Assembly (NCBI GenBank): GCA_028285825.1
Contig: JAPYNK010000200.1
Span: forward strand, 1 to 44,144
Reading direction: 5' to 3'
Source: Arenicellales bacterium
Lineage (GTDB): Bacteria > Pseudomonadota > Gammaproteobacteria > Arenicellales > Poriferihabitantaceae
Length of the DNA stretch: 44,144 bases
Shown: positions 8,498 to 16,113 of the stretch, piece by piece
How positions within the stretch are numbered: position 1 is the stretch's first letter
Layout: the number at the start of each line of letters is the position of its first letter
Notes under the pieces: generated by a model
What the model was told of the DNA's origin: nothing
The model's input: only the letters and a program-made list of their open reading frames with translations
Databases searched by the model: none
Position numbers and translations under genes: made by a program

Positions 8498-10324
8498 TTA
8501 CTTCGCAGCCTGAGCCTCAATTATTGTCTTTCCAGCCGGTACACGGGTATCGTCCACCATGGCCTGAATTTCTGCATCGGGTTCCGGAGTCATCAGAGAG
8601 ACAACAACCATGCAAATCAGGCTAACTGGCATTCCAATTATGCCAAATCGCAGATGGTCGATGCCAATCCAGGGATCCATTCCAGCGAACCTGACCATGT
8701 ACAGATACCAGGTTCCAGCCACGAATCCACCAATCATGCCGGCTATTGCGCCCTGACGATTCGCCCGTTTCCACCAGATGCCCAGCACGATCGGGAATAG
8801 CAATCCAGAGCATGCGAAATCGAACGCCCATGCTACCGCACCCAGAATGCTGGTCAATTTCAAGCTTGCAACAAATGCACCTGCTGCACCGATGCCCAGC
8901 AACAAGGCGCGGGCAACCAGAAGACGCTTCTTGGTTTCAGCGTTCGGATCGATGATCTTGTAGTACAAGTCATGCGACAGGGCATTGGCAATAGCGAGAA
9001 GCAGGCCATCTGCTGTCGACATCGCTGCAGCCATACCGCCTGCGGCAACCAGTCCGGAAATCACGTAGGGCAATCCTGCAATCTCGGGTGTTGCGAGCAC
9101 TACGATATCCCCACGCATGAAGAATTCGTTCAGCTGGAGGATTCCATCACCATTGGCATCGATAACCTGAAGAAACCCAACGTTGCTCCATTTTTGAACC
9201 CATTCCAGAGCGTTGACTTCGGTGATCGACTTGCCGATGAGACTGGTTGACAGATTTGGATCCAGAATTTGCAGTTTCACAAAAGTTGCAAGTGCGGGAG
9301 CCGTGCAATACAACAGGAAGATGAAGAACAACGACCATGCAACGGACTGCCGTGCCGCTTTCACGGAAGGAGTAGTGAAGTAACGCATCAGGATATGAGG
9401 CAGAGATGCCGTTCCTGCCATCATGCACAATACCAGTGTCACAAACTTCCAGCTAGCAAGCGCACCCTGGCCGGCTTCAGCATAAGGAACGGTCAAGGCC
9501 CTTAGACCCCCTGCTGCACCGCTTACTGCCTCGAGGGTACCCAGGCCATGCAACTGCTCAAGTTCGGTAATTCGAGCCACAGCATCGCCATAAACCAGCT
9601 GGGGTATCAAGCCAAAACCCTGCTTGTTTGACATCCAGAATACCGGTACAAGATACGCGATGATCAGTACGATGTACTGAGCAACCTGTGTCCAGGTGAC
9701 CGCACGCATGCCTCCCAGCATTGAACACAGCAAGATTCCCAATAGTCCAAACCAGACCCCGACTTCAAAGGGAATCTGCAAGGCGCGGGCTGCGATGGTA
9801 CCGGTCGCATTGATCTGGGCCGTCACATAAGTAAATGAAGCCACGACAAGGATGACCACCGCACAAAAACGACTGAGCTTTCCGCCATAGCGTGTCCCGA
9901 TGAAATCGGGAACCGTATAACAGCCAAACTTGCGCAGATAGGGAGCCATCAATGAAGCAACAAGGATGTAGCCGCCGGTCCATCCGACTACAAACGCAAG
10001 GTAGCCGTGACCACCGAAGTAGATACCACCGGCCATGGCAACAAACGAAGCCCCGGACATCCAGTCTGCTGCGGTCGCCATACCGTTGAATACGGTGGGC
10101 ACCTGTCTGCCCGCCACGTAGTAGGCCCCAACTTCCATGGTCCGGGACAGGAATCCAATCGCCGCATAAATAAATACTGTGAAAGCTACGAACAGGATAC
10201 CGATGGTGTCAGCACCCACTCCCATCTGCTCAAGGACTGCCATCAAGATGACAAATACGAGGAATCCCCCCGTGTAAGTGCCATAAATCTTGGGCAAGTT
10301 ACTAATAAAATCGCCTTTAAACAT
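8498..10324 (-). CDS. Sodium:solute symporter large subunit (VC_2705/ActP-like SSS family)
   Basis: A 608-residue multi-spanning inner-membrane protein of the SSS family, expected to use a Na+ gradient to import a small organic acid such as acetate. Typical motifs include ADWMSGASFVAMAGGIYFGG, GTRYGGKLSR, GGMRAVTWTQ and AAGGMAAAMSTADGLLLAI. It matches the large-subunit subfamily that pairs with a small DUF4212 protein, encoded immediately upstream. A soluble loop (about residues 389-400) reads DANGDGILQLNE, a canonical EF-hand-like calcium loop. I chose the ATG at 10324: AGGAGG lies 9 nt upstream and overlaps the stop of the DUF4212 gene, showing coupling. A start 9 codons further up is possible. 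The substrate is not visible from the sequence. Confidence 0.9.
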   Translation of the reverse strand: MFKGDFISNLPKIYGTYTGGFLVFVILMAVLEQMGVGADTIGILFVAFTVFIYAAIGFLSRTMEVGAYYVAGRQVPTVFNGMATAADWMSGASFVAMAGGIYFGGHGYLAFVVGWTGGYILVASLMAPYLRKFGCYTVPDFIGTRYGGKLSRFCAVVILVVASFTYVTAQINATGTIAARALQIPFEVGVWFGLLGILLCSMLGGMRAVTWTQVAQYIVLIIAYLVPVFWMSNKQGFGLIPQLVYGDAVARITELEQLHGLGTLEAVSGAAGGLRALTVPYAEAGQGALASWKFVTLVLCMMAGTASLPHILMRYFTTPSVKAARQSVAWSLFFIFLLYCTAPALATFVKLQILDPNLSTSLIGKSITEVNALEWVQKWSNVGFLQVIDANGDGILQLNEFFMRGDIVVLATPEIAGLPYVISGLVAAGGMAAAMSTADGLLLAIANALSHDLYYKIIDPNAETKKRLLVARALLLGIGAAGAFVASLKLTSILGAVAWAFDFACSGLLFPIVLGIWWKRANRQGAIAGMIGGFVAGTWYLYMVRFAGMDPWIGIDHLRFGIIGMPVSLICMVVVSLMTPEPDAEIQAMVDDTRVPAGKTIIEAQAAK

Positions 10325-10328
10325 TTTC

Positions 10329-10589
10329 TTATTCCTCCTCGGCAAATCCATATTGCAGGTCGATCTTGTGCTGTGTACGAGCGAACCAGAAAATAATTAT
10401 TACAAAAGCAACTTCTGAACCCTGTGCAGCCATGTAGAATCCCAATGGAAACCCCAGAAAAGAAAACGCATTCAATGCGCCTGCAAACCAGTGTACGACA
10501 AAGGAGAAAAATGCCCATAACGACAAAGTAATGATCATTAGACGCTTAGTGCTTTGCCAATGCATCAACCTATTATCGGCTTCATTCAT
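10329..10589 (-). CDS. Symporter small subunit, DUF4212 family
   Basis: An 86-residue protein with two hydrophobic helices (about residues 18-40 and 47-68) and an acidic end, FAEEE. DUF4212 proteins are the small membrane partners of VC_2705-type sodium:solute symporters and occur directly before them, as here. The start is well supported by GGAGG 8 nt before the ATG. The stop codon is 4 bases before the large-subunit start region. Role: presumed stabilising or regulatory subunit. Confidence 0.88.
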   Translation of the reverse strand: MNEADNRLMHWQSTKRLMIITLSLWAFFSFVVHWFAGALNAFSFLGFPLGFYMAAQGSEVAFVIIIFWFARTQHKIDLQYGFAEEE

Positions 10590-10694
10590 AGAAATAACCT
10601 CCGATTTGAGTTATATATCTCGGACCAGCGTCACCAGACACCGGGACCGCTCCCGTTATTGATTTAGTTTTTTTCTTAATAAGAACGTAGTGCC

Positions 10695-10700
10695 TATAAT
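10695..10700 (+). promoter_or_regulatory. TATAAT -10 candidate for the 10781 gene
   Basis: A perfect TATAAT sits 80 bases before the start codon, in the 191-base gap between divergent genes. The matching -35 (TTTCTT at 17-bp spacing) is poor, so a regulator may be needed or the call may be wrong. A small inverted repeat, CGGGA-CCGC-TCCCG, also lies in this gap at about 10641-10654. Confidence 0.35.
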
Positions 10701-10780
10701 ACTCCTCTTGAGAGCCAACGTCATGTTAATTTTTCATTAAGGAACGATTAAGATTTAGTTCAGCAAACGCAGGATTACGG

Positions 10781-11500
10781 ATGGATCTCGATAAAAACCC
10801 CCCTCCTGAATCGTTTCCGGCACTTCAATTGTGGGCAAAACGAAATATCAACCTATTGTTTTCCAGGGATACATGGATTACCTTTGGAGAATATATCGGG
10901 CTTGGACGCCCGGTCGGCAATCAACCCATCTCTACTGTGCAGGAGCTGGCTGCCTTCGTAGCCAGCCGATCAAGCCATGTCGCCCAAAGCACACTCTACG
11001 GGTACTTGAAAACCCGTGCGGGCACTCGCTTTCCTTCTCTCTTTGAAAACGCGGACATGCTGGCTTCGATCAATTTGGCAAAATGGCATATTTATGTTGC
11101 ATGCATCTCGGACCTTGCCGCATACATGGGGGTCTTGCTGCATCTTCGAACGGGTATGGAAAACCCCCGAATTGCGGATATCATGAACAGGACCGTTGAA
11201 CAGATCATTGAAGATATTGGCATGCCTGATGAGGCTGGGGATGATCTGGGCGAGTCCTTCGAGACTCTGAGAATTCGTATCAGGAATATGGACTTTACAG
11301 ATCATGAGGACGGCGAGGACATGTTTTCGGTAAGCCCCGCAGCTCTGTATCGATGGGCACCTATTGCTGATAACCTCAAACGTTTCGACAAAATACCGGT
11401 TGAGAATTCAGTACGCTTCAAATGGAAAGAGGTTCGAGACAAGGCCCGCAAGCTCCTGGATGCAGAAACATTACTCGCTACCGCAGAACCTGGCCGATAA
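10781..11500 (+). CDS. Conserved hypothetical protein beside the symporter
   Basis: A 239-residue soluble protein. I do not know a named domain. The C-terminal block RWAPIADNLKRFDKIPVEN (from residue 189) followed by SVRFKWKEVRDKARKLL resembles a conserved segment I recall from uncharacterised proteobacterial proteins of 200-240 residues. The middle part (about 95-160) is helical with acidic patches. There is no signal peptide or membrane segment. It is divergent from the symporter pair and could share regulation with it, but no function should be assigned. Codon pattern and length argue for a real gene. Confidence 0.75.
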   Translation: MDLDKNPPPESFPALQLWAKRNINLLFSRDTWITFGEYIGLGRPVGNQPISTVQELAAFVASRSSHVAQSTLYGYLKTRAGTRFPSLFENADMLASINLAKWHIYVACISDLAAYMGVLLHLRTGMENPRIADIMNRTVEQIIEDIGMPDEAGDDLGESFETLRIRIRNMDFTDHEDGEDMFSVSPAALYRWAPIADNLKRFDKIPVENSVRFKWKEVRDKARKLLDAETLLATAEPGR

Positions 11501-11637
11501 GACAAAACCGAAGAGGAGTCCGGTCATCCATAAATCGGCCCTTTTCGTTGCCAGTTTTCCATACGCATGACGGGCCAATGCCTCAACAATACGCATTAAT
11601 GGTCCAGTTTTGGCTCCCAACACGGTTATTGTCAAGT

Positions 11638-12687
11638 TCACGCTGCAGCGGGATGCTTGCATCGCAAGTGAATCGCCTGAATCGCAGTCTCGAGCTCATC
11701 AGACAGCGTGAGGTCTACGCTATCAATATTCTGCTTCAACTGATCCGGATTTGTAGCGCCTATGATGTTCGAGGTAACAAATGGCCGGGAATTTACAAAA
11801 GCCAGAGCCATATCAGCGGGATGCAGGGAGTGACTCTCGGCAAGCCTGGCATACTGAACGATGCATTCCTTGGCTTGCTCACTCTCATATCGGGTCAGAA
11901 AATTCGGAAAAAGTGCTTTCCGGCTACCCGCCGGAGTCCTGCCGCCGATATACTTGCCGCTCAATGATCCCATCGCAAGGGGCGAGTAAGCCAACAGTCC
12001 GATGCCTTCGCGGAAGGCGTATTCACTCAATCCGTGTTCATAGACCCGATTGAGCAGGCTGTAGGAATTCTGGACCGATACGATTCGCTGGCATCCCTGT
12101 TTGGAAGCCTCAAGGTACTGGCTGACTCCCCAGGGAGTTTCATTGGATACCCCGATACACCGAACCTTTCCGGAATTCACCAGTTCAGTCATGGTTTCCA
12201 TGGCCTCAAGTATCGGCGTCTCGTCTGCTGTCTGCTTGTGTACATACGATGCACCTGCTTCTCCCCATAATCCCAATCTGCGATCCGGCCAGTGGATCTG
12301 GTAAAGGTCGATATAGTCTGTATTCAGTCTCTTCAGACTGCCATGGATCGCTGCGATAATCTGGGCACGATTAACGCGAGTTTCACGGACATCCCGAATC
12401 CATGAGCGATCACTTCTTCCCGTGACCTTGGTCGCCAGTACAACATCATGTCGTCGACCGGTCCGTTTGAGCCAGTCTCCAATACAGCGCTCCGTATCGC
12501 CCTGAGTCTCTTTACGAGGCGGCACGGGATACATCTCGGCAGCATCCCAGAAATTGACCCCATGCTCCAGGGCATAATCCATTTGCGCCAATGCTTCCTC
12601 TCGGGTATTTTGCTCGCCCCAGGTCATGGTGCCCAGACAAATCAGGCTGACCTGTATTCCTGACTCTCCCAATTCGCGATATTTCAT
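11638..12687 (-). CDS. tas: NADP(H)-dependent aldo/keto reductase, Tas-like
   Basis: A 349-residue TIM-barrel oxidoreductase that reduces aldehydes or ketones with NADPH in the cytosol. The catalytic tetrad is visible: D48 and Y53 in NFWDAAEMYPV, K87 in VVLATKV, H132 in LYQIHWPD. The MYPVPPRKETQGDTE segment and the length are characteristic of the Tas branch (E. coli Tas has 346 residues). The physiological substrate is unknown. It is a single gene, convergent with the 10781 gene and divergent from the dioxygenase gene; no terminator is seen at its 3' end. Confidence 0.92.
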   Translation of the reverse strand: MKYRELGESGIQVSLICLGTMTWGEQNTREEALAQMDYALEHGVNFWDAAEMYPVPPRKETQGDTERCIGDWLKRTGRRHDVVLATKVTGRSDRSWIRDVRETRVNRAQIIAAIHGSLKRLNTDYIDLYQIHWPDRRLGLWGEAGASYVHKQTADETPILEAMETMTELVNSGKVRCIGVSNETPWGVSQYLEASKQGCQRIVSVQNSYSLLNRVYEHGLSEYAFREGIGLLAYSPLAMGSLSGKYIGGRTPAGSRKALFPNFLTRYESEQAKECIVQYARLAESHSLHPADMALAFVNSRPFVTSNIIGATNPDQLKQNIDSVDLTLSDELETAIQAIHLRCKHPAAA

Positions 12688-12881
12688 GCTTTCTCCCTTT
12701 ACCCGGGTTGTGACCGGAAACGTCTTCGCAACTGCCTTATTCTACTCATGCTGCCGCCTATCTGGAACATTGCCGATCAATATCCGGTCAATCTACGGTC
12801 GGAACGGTTCATTCAAGGCATCATGGCCTGCTCGCGCCAAATTGCGATATTATTGCCATTTTACGCCTGCCGTCCATTTGC

Positions 12882-13670
12882 ATGATCACGTCCAGCCAGA
12901 CCATCTGCCAGTTCAGGGAATCCGGAGCAGTTGTGCTACGCGGATATTTCAAGGACTGGATCGAACCCCTGCGAACAGGAATCGAAAGGAACATGGCATC
13001 GCCAGGCCCATGGGTTCGTGATTATACTGACTCCGAAAAGGGGCGATTCTTTGGTGATTACTGCAACTGGAAGCGCATTGGCGAATATCGCGATTTCCTG
13101 TTCAAGTCACCAGCCGCCAGAATTGCCCGGGAACTCATGGGAAGCCAGCAGGTCCGGCTATTTCATGAACACGTGCTGATCAAGGAACCCGGAACATCAA
13201 TACCCACACCATGGCATCATGACCAACCCTACTATTGTGTAGATGGCAGGCAGAACTGCAGTATTTGGCTGGCACTCGACCATGTGCCGCATGAATCCTC
13301 GCTGGAGTTTGTTGCACGCTCTCACCTTCTGAACAGGCTGTTCCAGCCCGAGCGATTTGATAAAAGCCCTCTTTATGAAGACTCTGAATATGCAACAGTA
13401 CCCGACATTGATGCCAACCGCGATTCACATGACATTCTGAGATGGGAGCTTGAAAGCGGTGATGCCGTTGCCTTCCATTTTCTGACCCTGCATGGGGCTC
13501 CCGGCAACCGTTCTCCCGAGCGGCGGAGACGGGCATTTTCCAGTCGCTGGATCGGGGATGACGCCGTGTTTGCGGTTCGGAAAGGACGGACATCGCCACC
13601 TTTCCCGGATTGCCGGCTTCGGCATGGCGAGCCTATGCGCGGCGATGATTTCCCGTTGATTCCGGGTTGA
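12882..13670 (+). CDS. Phytanoyl-CoA dioxygenase (PhyH) family protein
   Basis: A 262-residue Fe(II)/2-oxoglutarate-dependent oxygenase with a cupin-like fold. The metal-binding triad is clear: H112-x-D114 in PWHHDQPYY and H204 in LTLHGAPGNRS. R222 (AFSSRW) probably binds 2-oxoglutarate. It lacks the signature of ectoine hydroxylase. The family hydroxylates varied small molecules, so the substrate cannot be given. Its stop is only 6 bases from the end of convergent fdhD. The start ATG at 12882 gives the expected N-terminus; an upstream in-frame start was not favoured. Confidence 0.88.
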   Translation: MITSSQTICQFRESGAVVLRGYFKDWIEPLRTGIERNMASPGPWVRDYTDSEKGRFFGDYCNWKRIGEYRDFLFKSPAARIARELMGSQQVRLFHEHVLIKEPGTSIPTPWHHDQPYYCVDGRQNCSIWLALDHVPHESSLEFVARSHLLNRLFQPERFDKSPLYEDSEYATVPDIDANRDSHDILRWELESGDAVAFHFLTLHGAPGNRSPERRRRAFSSRWIGDDAVFAVRKGRTSPPFPDCRLRHGEPMRGDDFPLIPG

Positions 13671-13676
13671 GAAGGT

Positions 13677-14651
13677 TCAATGGGTTTTCCGATGATCCGC
13701 ATTCATGCGGGAAGGTTTCGGGGGTGATGCATCGAAGACCATATTGTCAGCATTCAAGGCACAGAACTGTCGGCTTTTTGCCCGGGCAATCAGGGTAACC
13801 CCCAACTCTACCGCAAGCTCATAGCCCATGTTTGTGGTGCCGTTTCTGGACACCAGAACCGGGATTCCCATCAGAGCCGACTTCATCACGATTTCCGAAG
13901 TAAGGCGGCCAGTCGTATAGAAGATCTTGTCATGTCCGGGCATGCCGTTAATCCACATCTCGCCAGAAATTGTATCCATGGCATTATGCCGCCCGACATC
14001 TTCAACAAACATCATCACTTCACCTGCCTGGCATAGCCCACACCCGTGTACGGAGCCCGCTGCACGGTAGGCCTTGTTGTAATCCTTGACTCGATTCAGG
14101 ACTCTGTAAATTTCCGACTGCCTTACTGTTGTTGGAGACAAGCGGTGCTCATAGAGCTTGTCCAGGGTACAGCTGAGTATGGTCCCCTGGCCACAGCCGG
14201 TGGTGACAGTCTTGCGCGATGTATCGAAGCCTTGCAGTCCCTTGCCATCGCGGGTTGTAACTTCAGCAAGTTCACGGTCCCAATCCACCTGGACTGACTT
14301 GATTTGCCCGGGATGTTCAAACAGCGCCTGATTTCTCAAATACCCCAATACCAGAAGTTCCGGCCGACTGCCGAGAGTCATCAAGGTCACCAGCTCTTCG
14401 CTATCCACCTTGATTGTGAGCGGCAACTCATCAACGATATTGATCTGCTGGTCTATCCCATACTGGTTTTTGGAATTCACCTGATGAATGGATTCCAGTC
14501 CCTCGTGGGTGAGTTCCGGCAACAGGCCAAGATAGGGGTCTGAACTGCTGTAGCGAACTTGCTCAACAGAAACTTCCGAAGACGGGACGGATCGTGTCAT
14601 AATTGAAGATGGAAACCAAACGGTAATTTTCGCTATGTCGGGACCTGCCAT
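13677..14651 (-). CDS. fdhD: Formate dehydrogenase accessory sulfurtransferase FdhD
   Basis: FdhD transfers sulfur from the cysteine desulfurase to the molybdenum cofactor of formate dehydrogenases. The protein has VDELPLTIKV, TTGCGQGT (150-157), the CxxC pair C204-G-L-C207, DVGRHNAMD (218-226) and an SRNGTTNMGYELA block. The ATG at 14651 gives 324 residues. An ATG at 14597 gives 306 and may be the real start, since the first 18 residues are not typical and no Shine-Dalgarno sequence supports either. Two genes often linked to formate dehydrogenase loci (DUF3305, DUF3306) lie divergently next to it, but no formate dehydrogenase gene is in the window. Confidence 0.93.
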   Translation of the reverse strand: MAGPDIAKITVWFPSSIMTRSVPSSEVSVEQVRYSSSDPYLGLLPELTHEGLESIHQVNSKNQYGIDQQINIVDELPLTIKVDSEELVTLMTLGSRPELLVLGYLRNQALFEHPGQIKSVQVDWDRELAEVTTRDGKGLQGFDTSRKTVTTGCGQGTILSCTLDKLYEHRLSPTTVRQSEIYRVLNRVKDYNKAYRAAGSVHGCGLCQAGEVMMFVEDVGRHNAMDTISGEMWINGMPGHDKIFYTTGRLTSEIVMKSALMGIPVLVSRNGTTNMGYELAVELGVTLIARAKSRQFCALNADNMVFDASPPKPSRMNADHRKTH

Positions 14652-14834
14652 GAATCAACAGGGAAAACAGGAGGACGGAAAAATCGATCCAATTAGCTGT
14701 CTGTTTCACGGTATTTCACTGATTTTAGCATTATCATTGAACGTTGATGTCAAATTTCAGCAAATTCTGCTTTTCGCGCTTTCATTCCACCGTCTCGAAA
14801 TGCGGTAGGACCACGCTCCATGCCTGAATAAATC

Positions 14835-15365
14835 ATGCCCGAAATACAATTTGAAGCCTCTGAACGTGAAGTTGTCATGCCGGTTTCGGTAGCACTTCAA
14901 AGAAAACTGAATGCCGACAGTGCGTGGGGCCTGCCCCAGTGGTCGGCATACGCCATCATTTGCGATAGCCAGCCCAGCGTTGCAGCGGACAAGATGCGGA
15001 TTCATGATGATGGCACTCATGTCCGATATCTATGGACCGGCATGTCGGTACACCTGTACAAGGATGGCAATGAAGGCTACTGGTACAATCTGCTTTCAGA
15101 CATGCCTTATCTCTTTATTGTGTGTGATGGCAATCCGAACGACATGGAAATCGAGCCGGTTTTTGTAACCGCCAATCAGGATGAAGCTACCGGTGATATG
15201 GAGGCAGAACGGGTTGTGCTCGAAATCCCGATGCCCGATGAAATGCGCAGTATTGTCGAGCGATACGTGGTTACTCATTATGTTCCCGAAACCAGGAAAA
15301 AGCGCAAACGCAAAGACTGGCTGAGTGAATCCGAATATGTCAAAAAAGCAGGCAACAGACACTGA
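14835..15365 (+). CDS. DUF3305 domain protein (formate dehydrogenase-associated)
   Basis: A 176-residue soluble protein with VSVALQRKLNADSAWGLPQW near the N-terminus, WTGMSVHLYKDGNEGYWYNL in the middle, and a basic C-terminus (KKRKRKDW). This matches DUF3305, a family of unknown biochemistry usually encoded in formate dehydrogenase gene clusters. It overlaps the DUF3306 gene downstream by 29 bp. There is no membrane segment or signal peptide. The role is inferred only from genomic association in other bacteria. Confidence 0.85.
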   Translation: MPEIQFEASEREVVMPVSVALQRKLNADSAWGLPQWSAYAIICDSQPSVAADKMRIHDDGTHVRYLWTGMSVHLYKDGNEGYWYNLLSDMPYLFIVCDGNPNDMEIEPVFVTANQDEATGDMEAERVVLEIPMPDEMRSIVERYVVTHYVPETRKKRKRKDWLSESEYVKKAGNRH

Positions 15366-15927
15366 TCAGGAAGCCTTCCTGTCGCGCTGGTCCCGACTCA
15401 AGTCGGAGCATGCTGAGCAGGCTATTGAAAATGAGCTTGCCAAAACCGGGGAAACGAAAGGTCAGCCGGACGCCGAGAGTGATGGAGAATCCGATGAGGA
15501 AGAACGAATTCTCACTGATGAAGATATGCCGCCCATCGAAAGTCTCGATGAAAACAGCGATTATTCACTCTTCATGTCAAAGGGCGTCAGTGAAAACCTG
15601 CGCCGCATGGCTCTACGCAAGCTTTTTTCCCAGGGTGTATTCAATATCCGGGACGGCCTGGATGACTATGACGATGACTTCACGACCTTTGAATCGCTGG
15701 GCGATTTGGTCACCTCTGACATGAAGCACCGTGAAGAGATGAAGGAGAAAGCAAGGCAGAGAGAGCTGGATGAAGAGCAGCAGGAAGCTGCTGGTGACGA
15801 TGAAGCGCCTGATACCGTCGAGAGTGAAGTCGAAACAGAACCCGAGGATGACAATGGGCCGGCAGCAGATACAATCGTTGACCAGACTGGCTCCGACAAC
15901 AGCAAGGACGATAATCCATCCCCTTAA
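15337..15927 (+). CDS. DUF3306 domain protein (formate dehydrogenase-associated)
   Basis: A 196-residue, very acidic protein. The core has FLSRWSRLKSE near the start and LTDEDMPPIESLDENSDYS, then LRRMALRKLFSQGVFN and DGLDDYDDDF, the DUF3306 pattern. The C-terminal 70 residues are low-complexity acidic sequence. DUF3306 and DUF3305 usually precede ferredoxin, TorD-like chaperone and formate dehydrogenase genes. Here the next gene is convergent dnaE, so the cluster stops after two genes. A GTG at 15325 is an alternative start. Confidence 0.85.
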   Translation: MSKKQATDTDQEAFLSRWSRLKSEHAEQAIENELAKTGETKGQPDAESDGESDEEERILTDEDMPPIESLDENSDYSLFMSKGVSENLRRMALRKLFSQGVFNIRDGLDDYDDDFTTFESLGDLVTSDMKHREEMKEKARQRELDEEQQEAAGDDEAPDTVESEVETEPEDDNGPAADTIVDQTGSDNSKDDNPSP

Positions 15928-16113
15928 TCCCTTCTCATTTCTTCCCGGTCCAATGCAGTTTCCGCATGCAGTGGCAGGCTCCAGCGGCTATTACCTGCGA
16001 GCCCTGCCCGGAGACCAGCCAAGCAACATGGCATACCCGAGCGGGGCATTGACTTCATGGCTGATCATGAACCGACTGACAGTCAGGACAGGAGATACGC
16101 AGATAAGCCAGGC

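Noticed and set aside
14650-14808. A 52-codon plus-strand frame beginning MNQQGKQEDG between fdhD and DUF3305
   Set aside because: It has a short hydrophobic centre but no Shine-Dalgarno sequence, and it overlaps the fdhD start codon. It could be a small protein but is unsupported.
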